A stretch of DNA of 64,000 nucleotides from Mesostigma viride (taxonomy: Eukaryota; Streptophyta; Mesostigmatophyceae; Mesostigmatales; Mesostigmataceae): contig RPFO01000138.1 of the NCBI GenBank assembly GCA_009746045.1, positions 124,001 to 188,000 on the forward strand, read 5' to 3'. The position numbers and the translations under genes are program-made. This document shows positions 53,755 through 63,270 of the stretch, in pieces (position 1 is the first letter of the stretch; each line of letters opens with the position of its first letter). A model generated the notes under the pieces. It was given only the letters and a program-made list of their open reading frames with translations, ran no database searches and was not told the DNA's origin.

Positions 53755-54000
53755 GAGCCAAACTCTAAGGTGAGAGGATCGAGTATCTACACTGGAGGAG
53801 GATGCAGCACGTCGAGGGGGAGACGAAGGAGGGGTAGCAAAAACTAGAGATTCCACGGGAGGACGAACATGAGGAATAGGGCGTACATGTAGACCTAGAT
53901 CTGTTTCACTATGGGCTATAAGGAACTGCTGATCATGAGCTTCTTCAAAGGTCATAAATTTCTTATACCTAGTAACGTTGTATACACGGTTATCTTCCTA
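53755..54000 (-). pseudogene. Gypsy-element coding fragment
   Basis: Reads leftwards YKKFMTFEEAHDQQFLIAH, then a Pro/Ser-rich end (ATPPSSPPRRAASSSSVDTR). It shares composition with the Gag region at 51460-51540. Its exact place in the element is unclear. Confidence 0.35.
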
Positions 54001-54191
54001 GCATCGGACCAAGAAAGGAAAATGGAGGACCATTGAGGCGTGATTACTAGATATATATTAAAAATATAATTACTTACAGCAGAGTGAAATCACTCAAACC
54101 AAAGCAAACGCCCAGCTATAAACCTATATACAGAGCCATGTCAAAGCTCTATACTACGATAAGACCAATGGAAACGCCTAACGGGAGGAAC

Positions 54192-56262
54192 CTAATAGCC
54201 CTGCTGCACCGCAAAATCAGCCCGCGTACGGCGGAGCATGATGTCAGCCATGGCCCGAGTCAGCGCCACCGACAAGCGCTGACGCCAATATGACGTCCAG
54301 GTCCGCGCCGACCATGGGGCCCGCTGGCCCTCCAGGTCCAGCCGGTCCTCCCGGAGCCGGCAACACTCCTTGAAGAAGGCGGAGGTCAGGGGCCCCATGG
54401 CCCCAAACTCCTCCAGGACAAAGGGCACCACACGATGGTGCCCGACGTCGCCGTAGGCCAGGAGCTTGGCCCGCTCCGCCCGGTCCGCCGTGTAACCTGC
54501 CGTGAGGGAGGCCCCAGCCACGTGGCTAAGAGCCAAGGGCCGCGCCACCGAAACGTCAATAAGCAGATGCCGGCCACCCCCCTCAAAGTCCAGCACCACG
54601 ATGTCAGGCCGGTGGTTGGGGGAATAGAAGGCAGCGCCATCCGCATCCTCGGACCGGATGTTCGCGTGGGGGAAAACCGACCGAATCATGGCGAGCACCA
54701 CCGTCAGGAGGACAGTGTGCAAATACAAATACCAATTCTGATTCTGTTGGCCCCCCATGCAGGCAAGGTAGTGAGTCCCCGTGGGATCCAGCGGCTGCCC
54801 ACAGCTACCACAAGGCCGCCCGGCCGGAACAAGAGGCTGCGGGGCAAATAGCTGGTGCCGGAGCGCCACCGAGTAGTGGCTGGGAGCCAAGGCGAATGGG
54901 GGGGCCATGGGAAGAGCACGAAGGTACGCCGAGCCCACACTCCGCAAGGAAAGCGAGAACAGCCACGCACGTCCCTGGGCGTTGAGGTCCGCGAAAAGAG
55001 CAATCCAATCAGCCGTGTGCAGAATACCCGCGTAGGTTTTCTGGTGTTTATCGATGACGCGAGCAGGGAATGCGGCGGGAGATTGAACGGAGGCGACCGA
55101 GGGAGTGCCGCGAGGGAGGTGGCGCTGTACCGCCTGAGCGGCACGGACGGGAGAACAGGCCTGCTGGATCTCAGCATAGGCCTCCTGGATGGCGGTGACG
55201 AAGGGCAAAGGGCTGCTGGGGTCCAGGAGGTCAGGCGCTGCCGTTGCCAAAAGGGGCAGGAGCCGGCAGCTTTCCGCCCACGACTGAGCGACGGAGCCCA
55301 AAAATGCTGCTGGGGCCAGCCGGGCGGCACGAGTCAGACCGCAGCCACCCATCCGTGCAGGCAGGGAGGCAATGCGAATAGCATGTGGCGGGAGGTCGGG
55401 GCCCGGGACCAGCTGCGCCAAGGCCGACTGGATGCGTTCGTCGTGGCCCTCGGCGGCCAGCCGGACCTGAGCCGGAAGAGCGCCCCGGAGCCAGTGAACG
55501 ACGCGAGGGTGAGCGCAAAACCACAGAAGCAGACCCTTGGTCTGCGAATCATGAAGGCGCGCAATCAAGGGCAGTACCTCAGTGCGTGCCTCGAGGGCGG
55601 CCCGCAGAGCATCGATGACAAACGCGGGGTCGCCAACCGGAACGCCGAGGACATCCAACCCATGGAGGCGCTCGTCCCGGCCCAAGAGCTGGGGCGGAAA
55701 GCCGGAGCAATCACCTTGGGGCGAGTACACCGCGCACTTGGCCAGGGTCAACTGGAGGTTGATGTCGGCCACCGCGGTCTGCAGTGCCAGCAGAGCCGCG
55801 GTGGTGTCCGGCACAGGGCCCAGAAGGTAGATATCATCCAAGTAGGCCTGAATAGCGACTGCCGGGTGGGCAGCATGGACCGCTTGGAGGCAACCCTGGA
55901 GGGGGGCGGCAAAGTACAGGGGTCCCAGGGGGTCCCCTTGCTGGGTGCCCGACCGCGACAGCAGGCCGCCGCGAGTGCCGTCCTCCATGATGTGAACCAG
56001 TTGGCCGGGCTGGCCGTAGCACACGGCTGTCCAAGCGTACAAGTCCTCGAAGGACTCCATGACGGCCGCAAACATGCTGGCGCGGGACAGACTGTTGAAC
56101 GCGTTGTGGCAGTCGACCTTGACGACAGCGTGGGTGGGGTGGGCCTCGAGGTAGGCCTGCACCGAATGGATGAGGATATCCGCCCCGCCTGGAGTCGTCA
56201 CCCCCAGCTGGGCCGCCACCGAGGTCTCACCCGCTGCGAGGGGCGGGCAGAAAAAGGCACGG
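54192..56262 (-). CDS. LINE reverse transcriptase with restriction-like endonuclease, 5'-truncated
   Basis: An unbroken frame of about 690 codons without an ATG at its start. Numbering is from a GTG at 56219. RT motif A is VVKVDCHNAFNSL (Asp 36), motif B GTQQGDPLGP (91-100), and motif C AYLDDIYL (YLDD 126-129). Thumb and linker follow. About residue 469-490 is a zinc-finger-like CGSCGQPLDPTGTHYLACMGG block in outline, then the endonuclease core RPDIVVLDF (about 536) ... LLIDVSVARP, the PD-(D/E)XK-type pattern of R2/NeSL/CRE-group LINEs. It ends AVQQGY. The frame runs to about 56262, where the sequence changes, so the N-terminal part is missing. The absence of any stop or frameshift suggests a recent insertion. 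Such enzymes nick target DNA and copy the RNA onto the nick. Confidence 0.85.
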
Positions 56263-56289
56263 AGATATATATTGTCAATTCATAACACA

Positions 56290-56800
56290 CGCCGGGTGCC
56301 AACACGAGTTGTAGAACGTGCATAAATGATCACCAACGGTCCATCATGCTCGGGCCGACATGGCCCTCGCCTACAATTGCACAGATGCACGCTGGTCCAC
56401 TACATTCCATCCGAAGGATAAGGACCACTACTAAAGTACGTGGCGCGACGCCAAATGCATCCAATGCACCACGATACCGGGACAACAGCAGTGTCCACCG
56501 GTACAAGCTACACGTAAACCCAGGAACGACTGAGGCAAAGGACCTAATTTACGTCCGTAACTGTGACAGATTGTTACGCGACGTAACAATCATCTTCTCA
56601 TGATCATTTTGAGAGAAAGGCGGGCTGCCGCAATACCCGCCGTGGTGCCGGGTGCACCGACTGACGGAGCCAGCCAGCCACAAGGCACAGTGCGTGCCAG
56701 TCGGCCCGTGGGTGCGTAGTGCCTGTGTTTTCAGTTACTAATACCAAGTGCTGACAAATGTGCCGTCATGAGCGCCCTACATGGTATGTACTCTATGTAT
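56290..56800. other. Unassigned sequence
   Basis: Short frames only. No recognised motif, repeat or RNA gene. Confidence 0.3.
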
Positions 56801-57274
56801 GTACCGCAGTCCGCAGGCTGCAAATTAATTGCAAGGCTGCATTCGCGCTTTTCACACAATAATTGCCAGGACTGAGGCGGGGACGTCTGCGCGCTAGTGG
56901 AGCTTGCGTATTTTGCTGCCTAACTAAGCCCACATCGCGGGGGCTATCGCGGGTCCGGACTTGGCAAAAAGTGGCCTCCTGCGCGGCCAAAAATGGCCTG
57001 ACACCAGGCTGACACTAGTCTACAAATTGAGTAATTACCTGCGATGGCACAAATTGTGTAATTATCTTGCGATGGCGCCTATGCTTAAGTTGCGGTCGCC
57101 GCCCATTGAAACTTCGGCGTCGCAACTTCAACGCGGTAACGCAACCGTACACAGGCCGGATAAATATAAATGCCGGATATTTATGGATTTAAAACAGAAA
57201 GATTTATAAATACTGAATATTTATACCTCTAGATACATTCATTGCAAAGGGTTGCCGGACCCAACAAAAGCCGG

Positions 57275-57415
57275 TATTTAAATACATTTGCTGACGATCC
57301 CGAGTGGCGCAAAAAAATTTAAATATATTTACGCGGGCGCTTGCAAGATAGAAAAATATTTAAATGTATTTAACGATGAGGATCCGTGTTATGAATAAAA
57401 TGTTTAAATATGTTT
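57275..57415 (+). repeat. 41-bp-periodic AT-motif array, left (4 units)
   Basis: Motif TATTTAAATAYATTTR or close variants begin at 57275, 57316, 57357 and 57401, separated by about 25-bp GC-richer spacers that do not resemble each other. Confidence 0.7.
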
Positions 57416-57749
57416 AAATAAAATTTAAATGCATATATTTGTAAATACCCTGATCAGAATACCCTGGTGTATATTTAGATATCTTGGGTAGTATATGCAT
57501 ATATAACCGCAAAATCGGGAACCTTTCCATCACCCCCCAGCGCCCACAACCCCCCTTTCCAGCCTGGCGGCCACTCGCTACAGCGGTACACGCGAAGGTC
57601 GTCACCCCATGAGCCGCGCCCGGCCGAAAAAAATGTAAGCAAAGATCTCTAAACTATAGCTGAACTGTTGGCTAAAGTATTTAAATAATCAGGCGGAGCC
57701 AATTTTCGGAAGAACCGTTAGGTTCGCCAGAATTGGCGAAGCTTATCAA

Positions 57750-58060
57750 GTAACGTGCGTGTTTGCAACTTGCCCGTTGAAACTCTACGGCGGAGCCAAT
57801 TTTCGGAAGAACCTCACCCTTATGCTTGCAAATTCGGGACAAATTCGGTGGATGGATGGATGGATGGATGGATTGACGGATTTTCAATTTTTCATCCCCT
57901 ATTCCTATGTTTTCTCACGTGTACGGCCATATCAAGTAACGTGCGTGTTTGCAACTTGCCCGTTGAAACTCTACGGCGGAGCCAATTTTTGGAAGAACCT
58001 CACCCTTCTGCTTGCAAATTAGGGACAAATTCGGTGGATGTATGTATGTATGTATGTATG
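57750..58060 (+). repeat. Two direct repeats of about 130-180 bp
   Basis: TCAAGTAACGTGCGTGTTTG to ACAAATTCGGTGGATG occurs at about 57749-57855 and 57934-58040. An inverted copy is at about 61998-62105. Each ends in an ATGG/ATGT microsatellite. Confidence 0.8.
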
Positions 58061-58253
58061 TAAATAAGGTTAAAGGTTCCACGCGAAAATGGCTGACGGC
58101 GGTATGGCTGACGGCGGAGTTCAGATCTTTTGCGTCTGAGCCCCAAATTCGGTCAGACCACTTGCATTCGATGCGCCTTTCTAAGACGCACTTGCCAGTA
58201 TAAACGGTTACGGCTGCCACGCAGTATAGACAAAGTTACGCACGTGACCAGCT

Positions 58254-59627
58254 ATGACGACTACCAAAGCAAAACGAGGGCTGGAAAAGGAGCTGGCACA
58301 GCTTCCCAGCGCCCAGCCCAACCCTCTCGCCCTCGCCATTGTTCAGCCGCCAGGCTTACCCGCCAAACCCTCGCCAAGCGCCTCGCCTGAGCCCAAGAAA
58401 CCATGCCACGATCGCCACAAATGGAGCAAATTCTTGCCCGGCGACGGAATGTTCTCCCTCCTCGAGTGGCAGCAGCTGTCGCCGCAGGAAGTCGTCGAAG
58501 TTCTCCAGTTCCTCACACAGGAGCGGAAGCTCTTTGTGCCCTGGAGAGGGAGGGCGGCTATCGACTACCGCGACACGTCCTGGCTCTACACCTGTGCCGA
58601 ATCCCGCCAACGCGAGTCTATCTTGACCAGCTACTACCAGCGCAGCTTCGGCGCCATCCACAGAGAACTTTGGAACGCACTCAACGCCCCAGCCCCCGCA
58701 CAGCCGGCAGCCCCATCGGCTTCCTCCCTCTGCAAGGATGACATCCGCGCAGTGCTGGAGGAGCACGTGACCTGGCCGCTGGCCGTGAAGATGACCTCGC
58801 TGAACACCACGCTCAACACGGTCGAGGCCCGGGTCTCCAACGTGGAAACCAAGGTCGTCCACAAGCTACAACCACAGTTCACGGCGCTACACACCGCGGC
58901 GCAGGCTTCGGAAACGCATGCTGCACTTGTCTCTCGCCTTAACCAGGTGGAAGGCAAGTGCGGCGTGCTCATGAAGAAGCTTGAGGCCATCACCGCCCAC
59001 ACCGAGGCCCTGGCCACACAGGTCCCAAAGCTAGCGGAGCAGACGGCCACCATTGCCTCCCAGCCACCCCGGCAGGATGCTGGTGACCTCCCGCTCTCCT
59101 ACGCGGACCTGCTGCGGACAGCGACCGCCTCCACCACCGACGCCATCGCCACGAAGCTCCAGGAGCTGGAGGACCACCGCCAGGCCCAGCAACGGGAGGT
59201 CACCGATCGCGCTCGCCGCGAGTGCCGAGTGGTGCTACGTCGCTTCCCCCAGAAGCCAGGTGAGACGTCAACCTCCCTTGCTGACGAGATCAAGAAACAG
59301 CTTCTTACCCTCATGGGCCTGGTAGGTGAGGTAGAACTGCGTGGGTGCCACCGCCTTCCCCACTCACGGGACAAGGCGGCCACCCCACCAGTCCTGCTCA
59401 CCTTCATCTCCCCTGAGGATAAGCAGCGGTTCCTCTCTCGTCGCAAGCGGTTGCACGACCTCACCTGGACGCTGGATGACGACCTAACCCCCGCTCAGCA
59501 ACAGCAGCGACGCGACCTGTGGCCGGAATACCTCCGCCATAAGCAGGACCCCCAGAAGCCCAAGGTGTACTGGAGGGGCGGGGACCTGATGATCAACCAC
59601 AAGATGTGGACGCCCCCAGCGGGCTAG
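58254..59627 (+). CDS. LINE ORF1 protein, intact (457 aa)
   Basis: RNA-binding chaperone protein of the LINE. The N-terminal 150 residues are variable (MTTTKAKRGLEKELAQLPS). About 185-275 is a coiled-coil-like segment (LNTTLNTVEARVSNVETKV in outline), suggesting oligomerisation. About 325-435 is an RRM-like core with ECRVVLRRFPQKPGETS, LMGLVGEVELRGCHRLP and PVLLTFISPEDKQRFLSRR. It ends with WTLDDDLTPAQQQQRRDLWP and VYWRGGDLMINHKMW. The frame is unbroken, unlike the homologues at 1-1334 and 14795-30587. It is the only ORF of its element, so it may act in trans with an RT from another copy. Confidence 0.85.
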   Translation: MTTTKAKRGLEKELAQLPSAQPNPLALAIVQPPGLPAKPSPSASPEPKKPCHDRHKWSKFLPGDGMFSLLEWQQLSPQEVVEVLQFLTQERKLFVPWRGRAAIDYRDTSWLYTCAESRQRESILTSYYQRSFGAIHRELWNALNAPAPAQPAAPSASSLCKDDIRAVLEEHVTWPLAVKMTSLNTTLNTVEARVSNVETKVVHKLQPQFTALHTAAQASETHAALVSRLNQVEGKCGVLMKKLEAITAHTEALATQVPKLAEQTATIASQPPRQDAGDLPLSYADLLRTATASTTDAIATKLQELEDHRQAQQREVTDRARRECRVVLRRFPQKPGETSTSLADEIKKQLLTLMGLVGEVELRGCHRLPHSRDKAATPPVLLTFISPEDKQRFLSRRKRLHDLTWTLDDDLTPAQQQQRRDLWPEYLRHKQDPQKPKVYWRGGDLMINHKMWTPPAG

Positions 59628-59987
59628 AATAGCAATAGCCCTAGCTTGTAACCATTGGAGTCACTGTCGCTAAGGCAGCCATGCCTAGAATGTTTGCCTA
59701 GCTGTGCCAACAAACCTAGTCACGTGCCGCCAACGCACGGTACACAACCAGCCATAGCCTTAGCCTAGTTCTAGTACAGCCATGCTACGCCCTGGCTATG
59801 TTCAGATTACTTGCCCACGCTCCTTGCTATGACATGCTCACATGGGTCTTATTGCACCCACAGTTTGCCGGATCGTTAGCCTGTCCTTTTAGCTAGCCGC
59901 GCCCGATTGCAGCTGTGGCATGCCTTTGGCATGAAGGAGACTGGGGGTCTCTGCCCTTTCTCCTGTAGTGCACACACAGGGATTAAA

Positions 59988-60025
59988 AGCACTTCGGTGC
60001 TCCGTGACTCCCCAACGGGAGCACG
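59988..60025 (+). other. Double 3' hairpin: TTCG tetraloop plus LINE stem-loop
   Basis: AGCAC-TTCG-GTGCT (59988-60001) makes a very stable C(UUCG)G tetraloop hairpin, followed at 60003-60025 by the canonical 23-nt LINE stem-loop and then the TTAAT tail. Confidence 0.85.
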
Positions 60026-60112
60026 AGTTTAATTAATTAATTAATGTATGTATGTATGTATGTATGGATGGATGGATTGACGGATTTTCATCCCCTATTC
60101 CTATGTTTTCTC

Positions 60113-61683
60113 TAGGGCTGGCACATCCGCCGCATACCGAACACGGACATGTTCGGGCGGATACCGAACATGTGCGGTGTTCGGGTCGGCAAAAATGTTC
60201 GGCCGAACATGTGCTGTTCGGGTTCGGGTCACCTGGAAACTTTCAGAACATGTTCGTGTCCGTATTCGGGTCACCCTGGGAACCGGGCGAACATGTTCGC
60301 CTCTGACCCGGTACCGAACATTTCTGGCGGAATCCTTGTAGTACCATCCAGTGATCCGACTCGGCAAAGATTCTCTGATGAAAAGGCCTTAGATTTTAGT
60401 CCGCCGACACGCTAGCTGGCAAGAGCAAAGCTGTTGTACGGTTGTAGTCTGTAGAATTGTCTAAGCACGACCGGACTAGTTCAGGTAATGATTACGTAAT
60501 ATTACGATATCATGTATTTAAGGAAAAGTGACAACAAACTATGTATAGTTTCTCACTTATTATAATTTATTTAATGAATTGTTCGTGTTCGGTAAAATGT
60601 TCGGGTAATGTTCGGGTTCGGGTTCGGGTCACTTGACCCTAAACATTACATGTTCGTGTTCGTGTTCGGGTCACCTGGCAATGTACCGAACATGTTCGTG
60701 TTCGGGTTCGGGTACAGTCATTCCCGCGTTAAGTTGCGTTTCTTAAGGTTGCGTTCCCGCGTTAAGTTGCGGCGCCGAAGTTTGGGGGGCGACCGCAACT
60801 TAAGCATGGAGGCCATCGCAACTTAACGCGGTAATGACTCAATTTGTAGGTGTCAGGCCATTTTTGGCCGCGCAGGAGGCCATTTTTTGCCAAGTCCGGA
60901 CCCGCTACGGGATTTCAGGCGGCAAAATACGCAAGCCCCACTGGCGCGCAAATTTCCCCGCCTGCTGGCTTAGGTGAAAAGCGCGAATGCAACCTTACAA
61001 ATTCAGTTTTGCAGTCTGCGGGCTGCGGTACATAAGAATCCACGACCATGTAGGGTCGATTACGGTAATTGAGACATCTTGCCGGAAATTACCACCATCA
61101 TGCCGAATGCACCACAGAAGGGCAAAGACAAGGTCGTTGAGGCCACAGGCAGTCTCGCTGCCTGCACTATGACTGTGGCCTCCATGCTGTTATTATCATT
61201 GTTTACATGCAGGCCATTGACAGTAAATGAAGCTTCCCTCACGACTGTTCCCATGTTTTGTCACAGTCAAACGTGAAGCCGGCTAGCAATTAAGTAACCT
61301 GCCAAAAACTGAGAGAGCCGAAGTCAGAGGGTTAAAACACACATTTGTAGTATAAAACGCAAGCACCGCGCGTGGCTGCCCACGGCGTGTTTTGCAGCCC
61401 ACCTTTGTCCAAAATATCTGGCCTGGAAAATGGACTTTGGCCGGCTTTGACGCTGCAGCTGGATCGGGCTTGACGAGAGCTGTCGAATGCCGTGTAGAAG
61501 TCCGTCATCAGAGGAGGAGGTGGTGGGCTGCTAGCCTAATTCTACCGTTAAGTTGCGTTCCCGCTTTAAGTTGCGGCGCCAAGTTTTAGGGGGCGATCGC
61601 AACTTAACGCGGGAATGACTGTACTCTCCCAGGTGTTCGTGTTCGTGACCGGGTCGAGAAAAGACCCGGATGTGCCAGCCCTA
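60113..61683. mobile_element. hAT-2: non-autonomous hAT element, 1571 bp
   Basis: Terminal repeats TAGGGCTGGCACATCCG and its reverse complement, with 8-bp target duplication GTTTTCTC at 60105-60112 and 61684-61691. Subterminal regions are full of GAACATGTTCGGGT words (60140-60320, 60590-60712). No transposase. A mariner-like element is inserted in it. Confidence 0.88.
60715..61621. mobile_element. Tc1/mariner (pogo/Tigger-like) non-autonomous element, 907 bp
   Basis: Terminal repeats CAGTCATTCCCGCGTTAAG and reverse complement, flanked by TA on both sides (60713-60714, 61622-61623). The terminal pattern CAGT...CGTTAAGTTGCG resembles pogo/Tigger ends. Further copies of the TIR core lie subterminally. 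A related inverted stretch is at about 56815-57160. No transposase seen. Confidence 0.8.
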
Positions 61684-61870
61684 GTTTTCTCACGTGTACG
61701 GCCTTATAAGCTTCGCCAATTCTGGCGAACCTAACGGTTCTTCCGAAAATTGGCTCCGCCTGATAAGCTTCGCCAATTCTGGCGAACCTAACGGTTCTTC
61801 CGAAAATTGGCTCCGCCTGATAAGGCCGTACACGTGAGAAAACATAGGAATAGGGGATGAAAATCCGTCA

Positions 61871-62003
61871 ATCCATCCATCCATCCATCGATCCATCCAT
61901 CCATCCATCCATCCATCCATCCATCCATCCATCCATCCATCCATCCATCCATCCATCCATCCATCCATCCATCCATCCATCCATCCATCCATCCATCCAT
62001 CCA
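61871..62003. repeat. (ATCC)n microsatellite, about 33 units
   Basis: Nearly pure, with one CGATCC variant near 61888. It is the inverted counterpart of the short ATGG run at 57853-57875. Confidence 0.95.
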
Positions 62004-62106
62004 CCGAATTTGTCCCGAATTTGCAAGCATAAGGGTGAGGTTCTTCCGAAAATTGGCTCCGCCGTAGAGTTTCAACGGGCAAGTTGCAAACACGCACGTT
62101 ACTTGA

Positions 62107-62327
62107 TATTTAAATATATTTAGCCGCGACAGAAATTTCAGGGGAAGTATTTAAATATATTTGACGTGCTCCTATTTTTGCGCCCAAGTATTTAAATATA
62201 TTTAGAAGCTCCCCGCTTTGTGGTGGAAATATTTAAATACATTTGAAACTCGCCCTCCCTCTCGAGGAAGTATTTAAATACTATTTGAAAGGATTTTGCT
62301 ACCTTCGGAAAATATTTAAATACTCTT
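62107..62327 (+). repeat. 41-bp-periodic AT-motif array, right (6 units)
   Basis: TATTTAAATAYATTTR-type motifs begin at 62107, 62148, 62189, 62230, 62271 and 62313 (steps 41, 41, 41, 41, 42). Spacers of about 25 bp are different from each other and from those of the left array. Confidence 0.8.
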
Positions 62328-62717
62328 TAAATAATATTTATCCGGCCTGTGTTCAAGACCGTAAAAAAACGCGACTTGACGCGGTAATGACTACCGTAGT
62401 GGCTAGAATCTATTTACGAATAATGTTTACGAATACCCCCCCGAAAATGCTTGAAATCCGGGTTCATTTTGGCCCGGAAATCATGAAACCCGGGGTACGC
62501 TTTGGGCGCCGCGCTGGCGTTTCCAGCGTCGCGCCGCGCCGCGCAGCGTTTTGCCGCGCATCACATGGCCTCGAGCCTACTTTTTCGTGGTGGACCAATC
62601 CGGTCTCGAGGATTCGGCGCCAACTGTGAATAGCCTGATTGAAAAGGCAGACTCCCAAACTGTCAATTCCCAACTGTGGTCAATCCCCAACTGTGGTCAA
62701 TCCCCAACTGTGGTCAA

Positions 62718-63270
62718 TGCCCAACTGCACCACCGGTACTCCCACGCGGCGGCGTGCTTATGCAACTTTCCAGATGAAACAATTGAGCACAGATTTCTGG
62801 ACTGCCAACTCGCAGGGGTTTGGCAATGGCTGCTGGGTATATGGGCCAAGTGGATGGCTATTACAGCTCCCCCCACCACCGTCACACTATCTACGGTTAT
62901 TTTCGGCATCACGGGATTACGGGACGCGAGCCTCACAGCCAACCAGATGGCATGGATATGGCTACGCACGACGATGCTTCACACCATATGGCAAGTTCGC
63001 AACGAGACCGTATTCACGTTACGTGCCGCGTACACGAGAGGTGCCGTGGTCCGCCGGTTTATCTCCTCTTGGAACCTGGCTATGCGTCGTTACTGGCTCC
63101 TGGCGACGGAACAACACAAAGTATGGGACCCGGGCCCTAACAATGACACCCCCAGCCCACTGGAAGTCTTCCATGCACTCATGGGCATGAACCAGGTCTT
63201 TACACTTATGCCGGATGACGATATATCTACAATACACTGGCTACCTTGGTCGCAGGGCGCGCCTTATTAA
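62718..63270 (+). pseudogene. LINE C-terminal zinc-finger (zf-RVT-like) fragment
   Basis: Reads HHRYSHAAACLCNFPDETIE then HRFLDCQLAGVWQWLLG, the C-x-C...H...C...VW pattern of the zinc-binding domain at the C-terminus of many LINE reverse transcriptases, followed by about 120 residues to a TAA at 63268-63270. The RT domain is missing. Just upstream (62660-62720) are four tandem copies of an 18-bp unit, CCCAACTGTGGTCAATCC. It is an isolated fragment, and its family differs from the other LINEs here. Confidence 0.6.

Larger units (their letters stand above)
58061..60043 (+). mobile_element. Complete ORF1-only LINE (HAL1-like)
   Basis: Inserted in an ATGT microsatellite, with a target duplication of ATGTATG type on both sides (58038-58060 and 60044-60066). 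It consists of a 190-bp 5' leader, an intact ORF1, a 0.4-kb 3' UTR, two 3' hairpins and a TTAAT tail. There is no ORF2. The leader resembles 1335-1440 and 30600-30880, so it is not 5'-truncated. Confidence 0.8.
56800..62396. mobile_element. Large inverted-repeat structure (putative DNA transposon), carrying later insertions
   Basis: The left and right parts mirror each other. ACACAGGCCGGATAAATAT near 57153 faces its reverse complement near 62337-62355. GGCGGAGCCAATTTTCGG with its neighbours at 57690-57880 is inverted at 61710-62075. The right end (about 62370-62396) has CGCGGTAATGACTA, similar to the mariner terminus at 60715. The ORF1-only LINE and hAT-2 are inserted in the middle, as shown by their own target duplications. 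The left outer limit is uncertain, and no transposase was recognised. Confidence 0.5.

Noticed and set aside
54855-56285. 476-codon plus-strand frame
   Set aside because: Antisense of the RLE-LINE reverse transcriptase, whose minus-strand frame has clear RT and endonuclease motifs.
62107-62327. True CRISPR array
   Set aside because: Repeats are short AT palindromes in a eukaryotic transposon-like region, with no cas genes. Reported instead as a periodic motif array.
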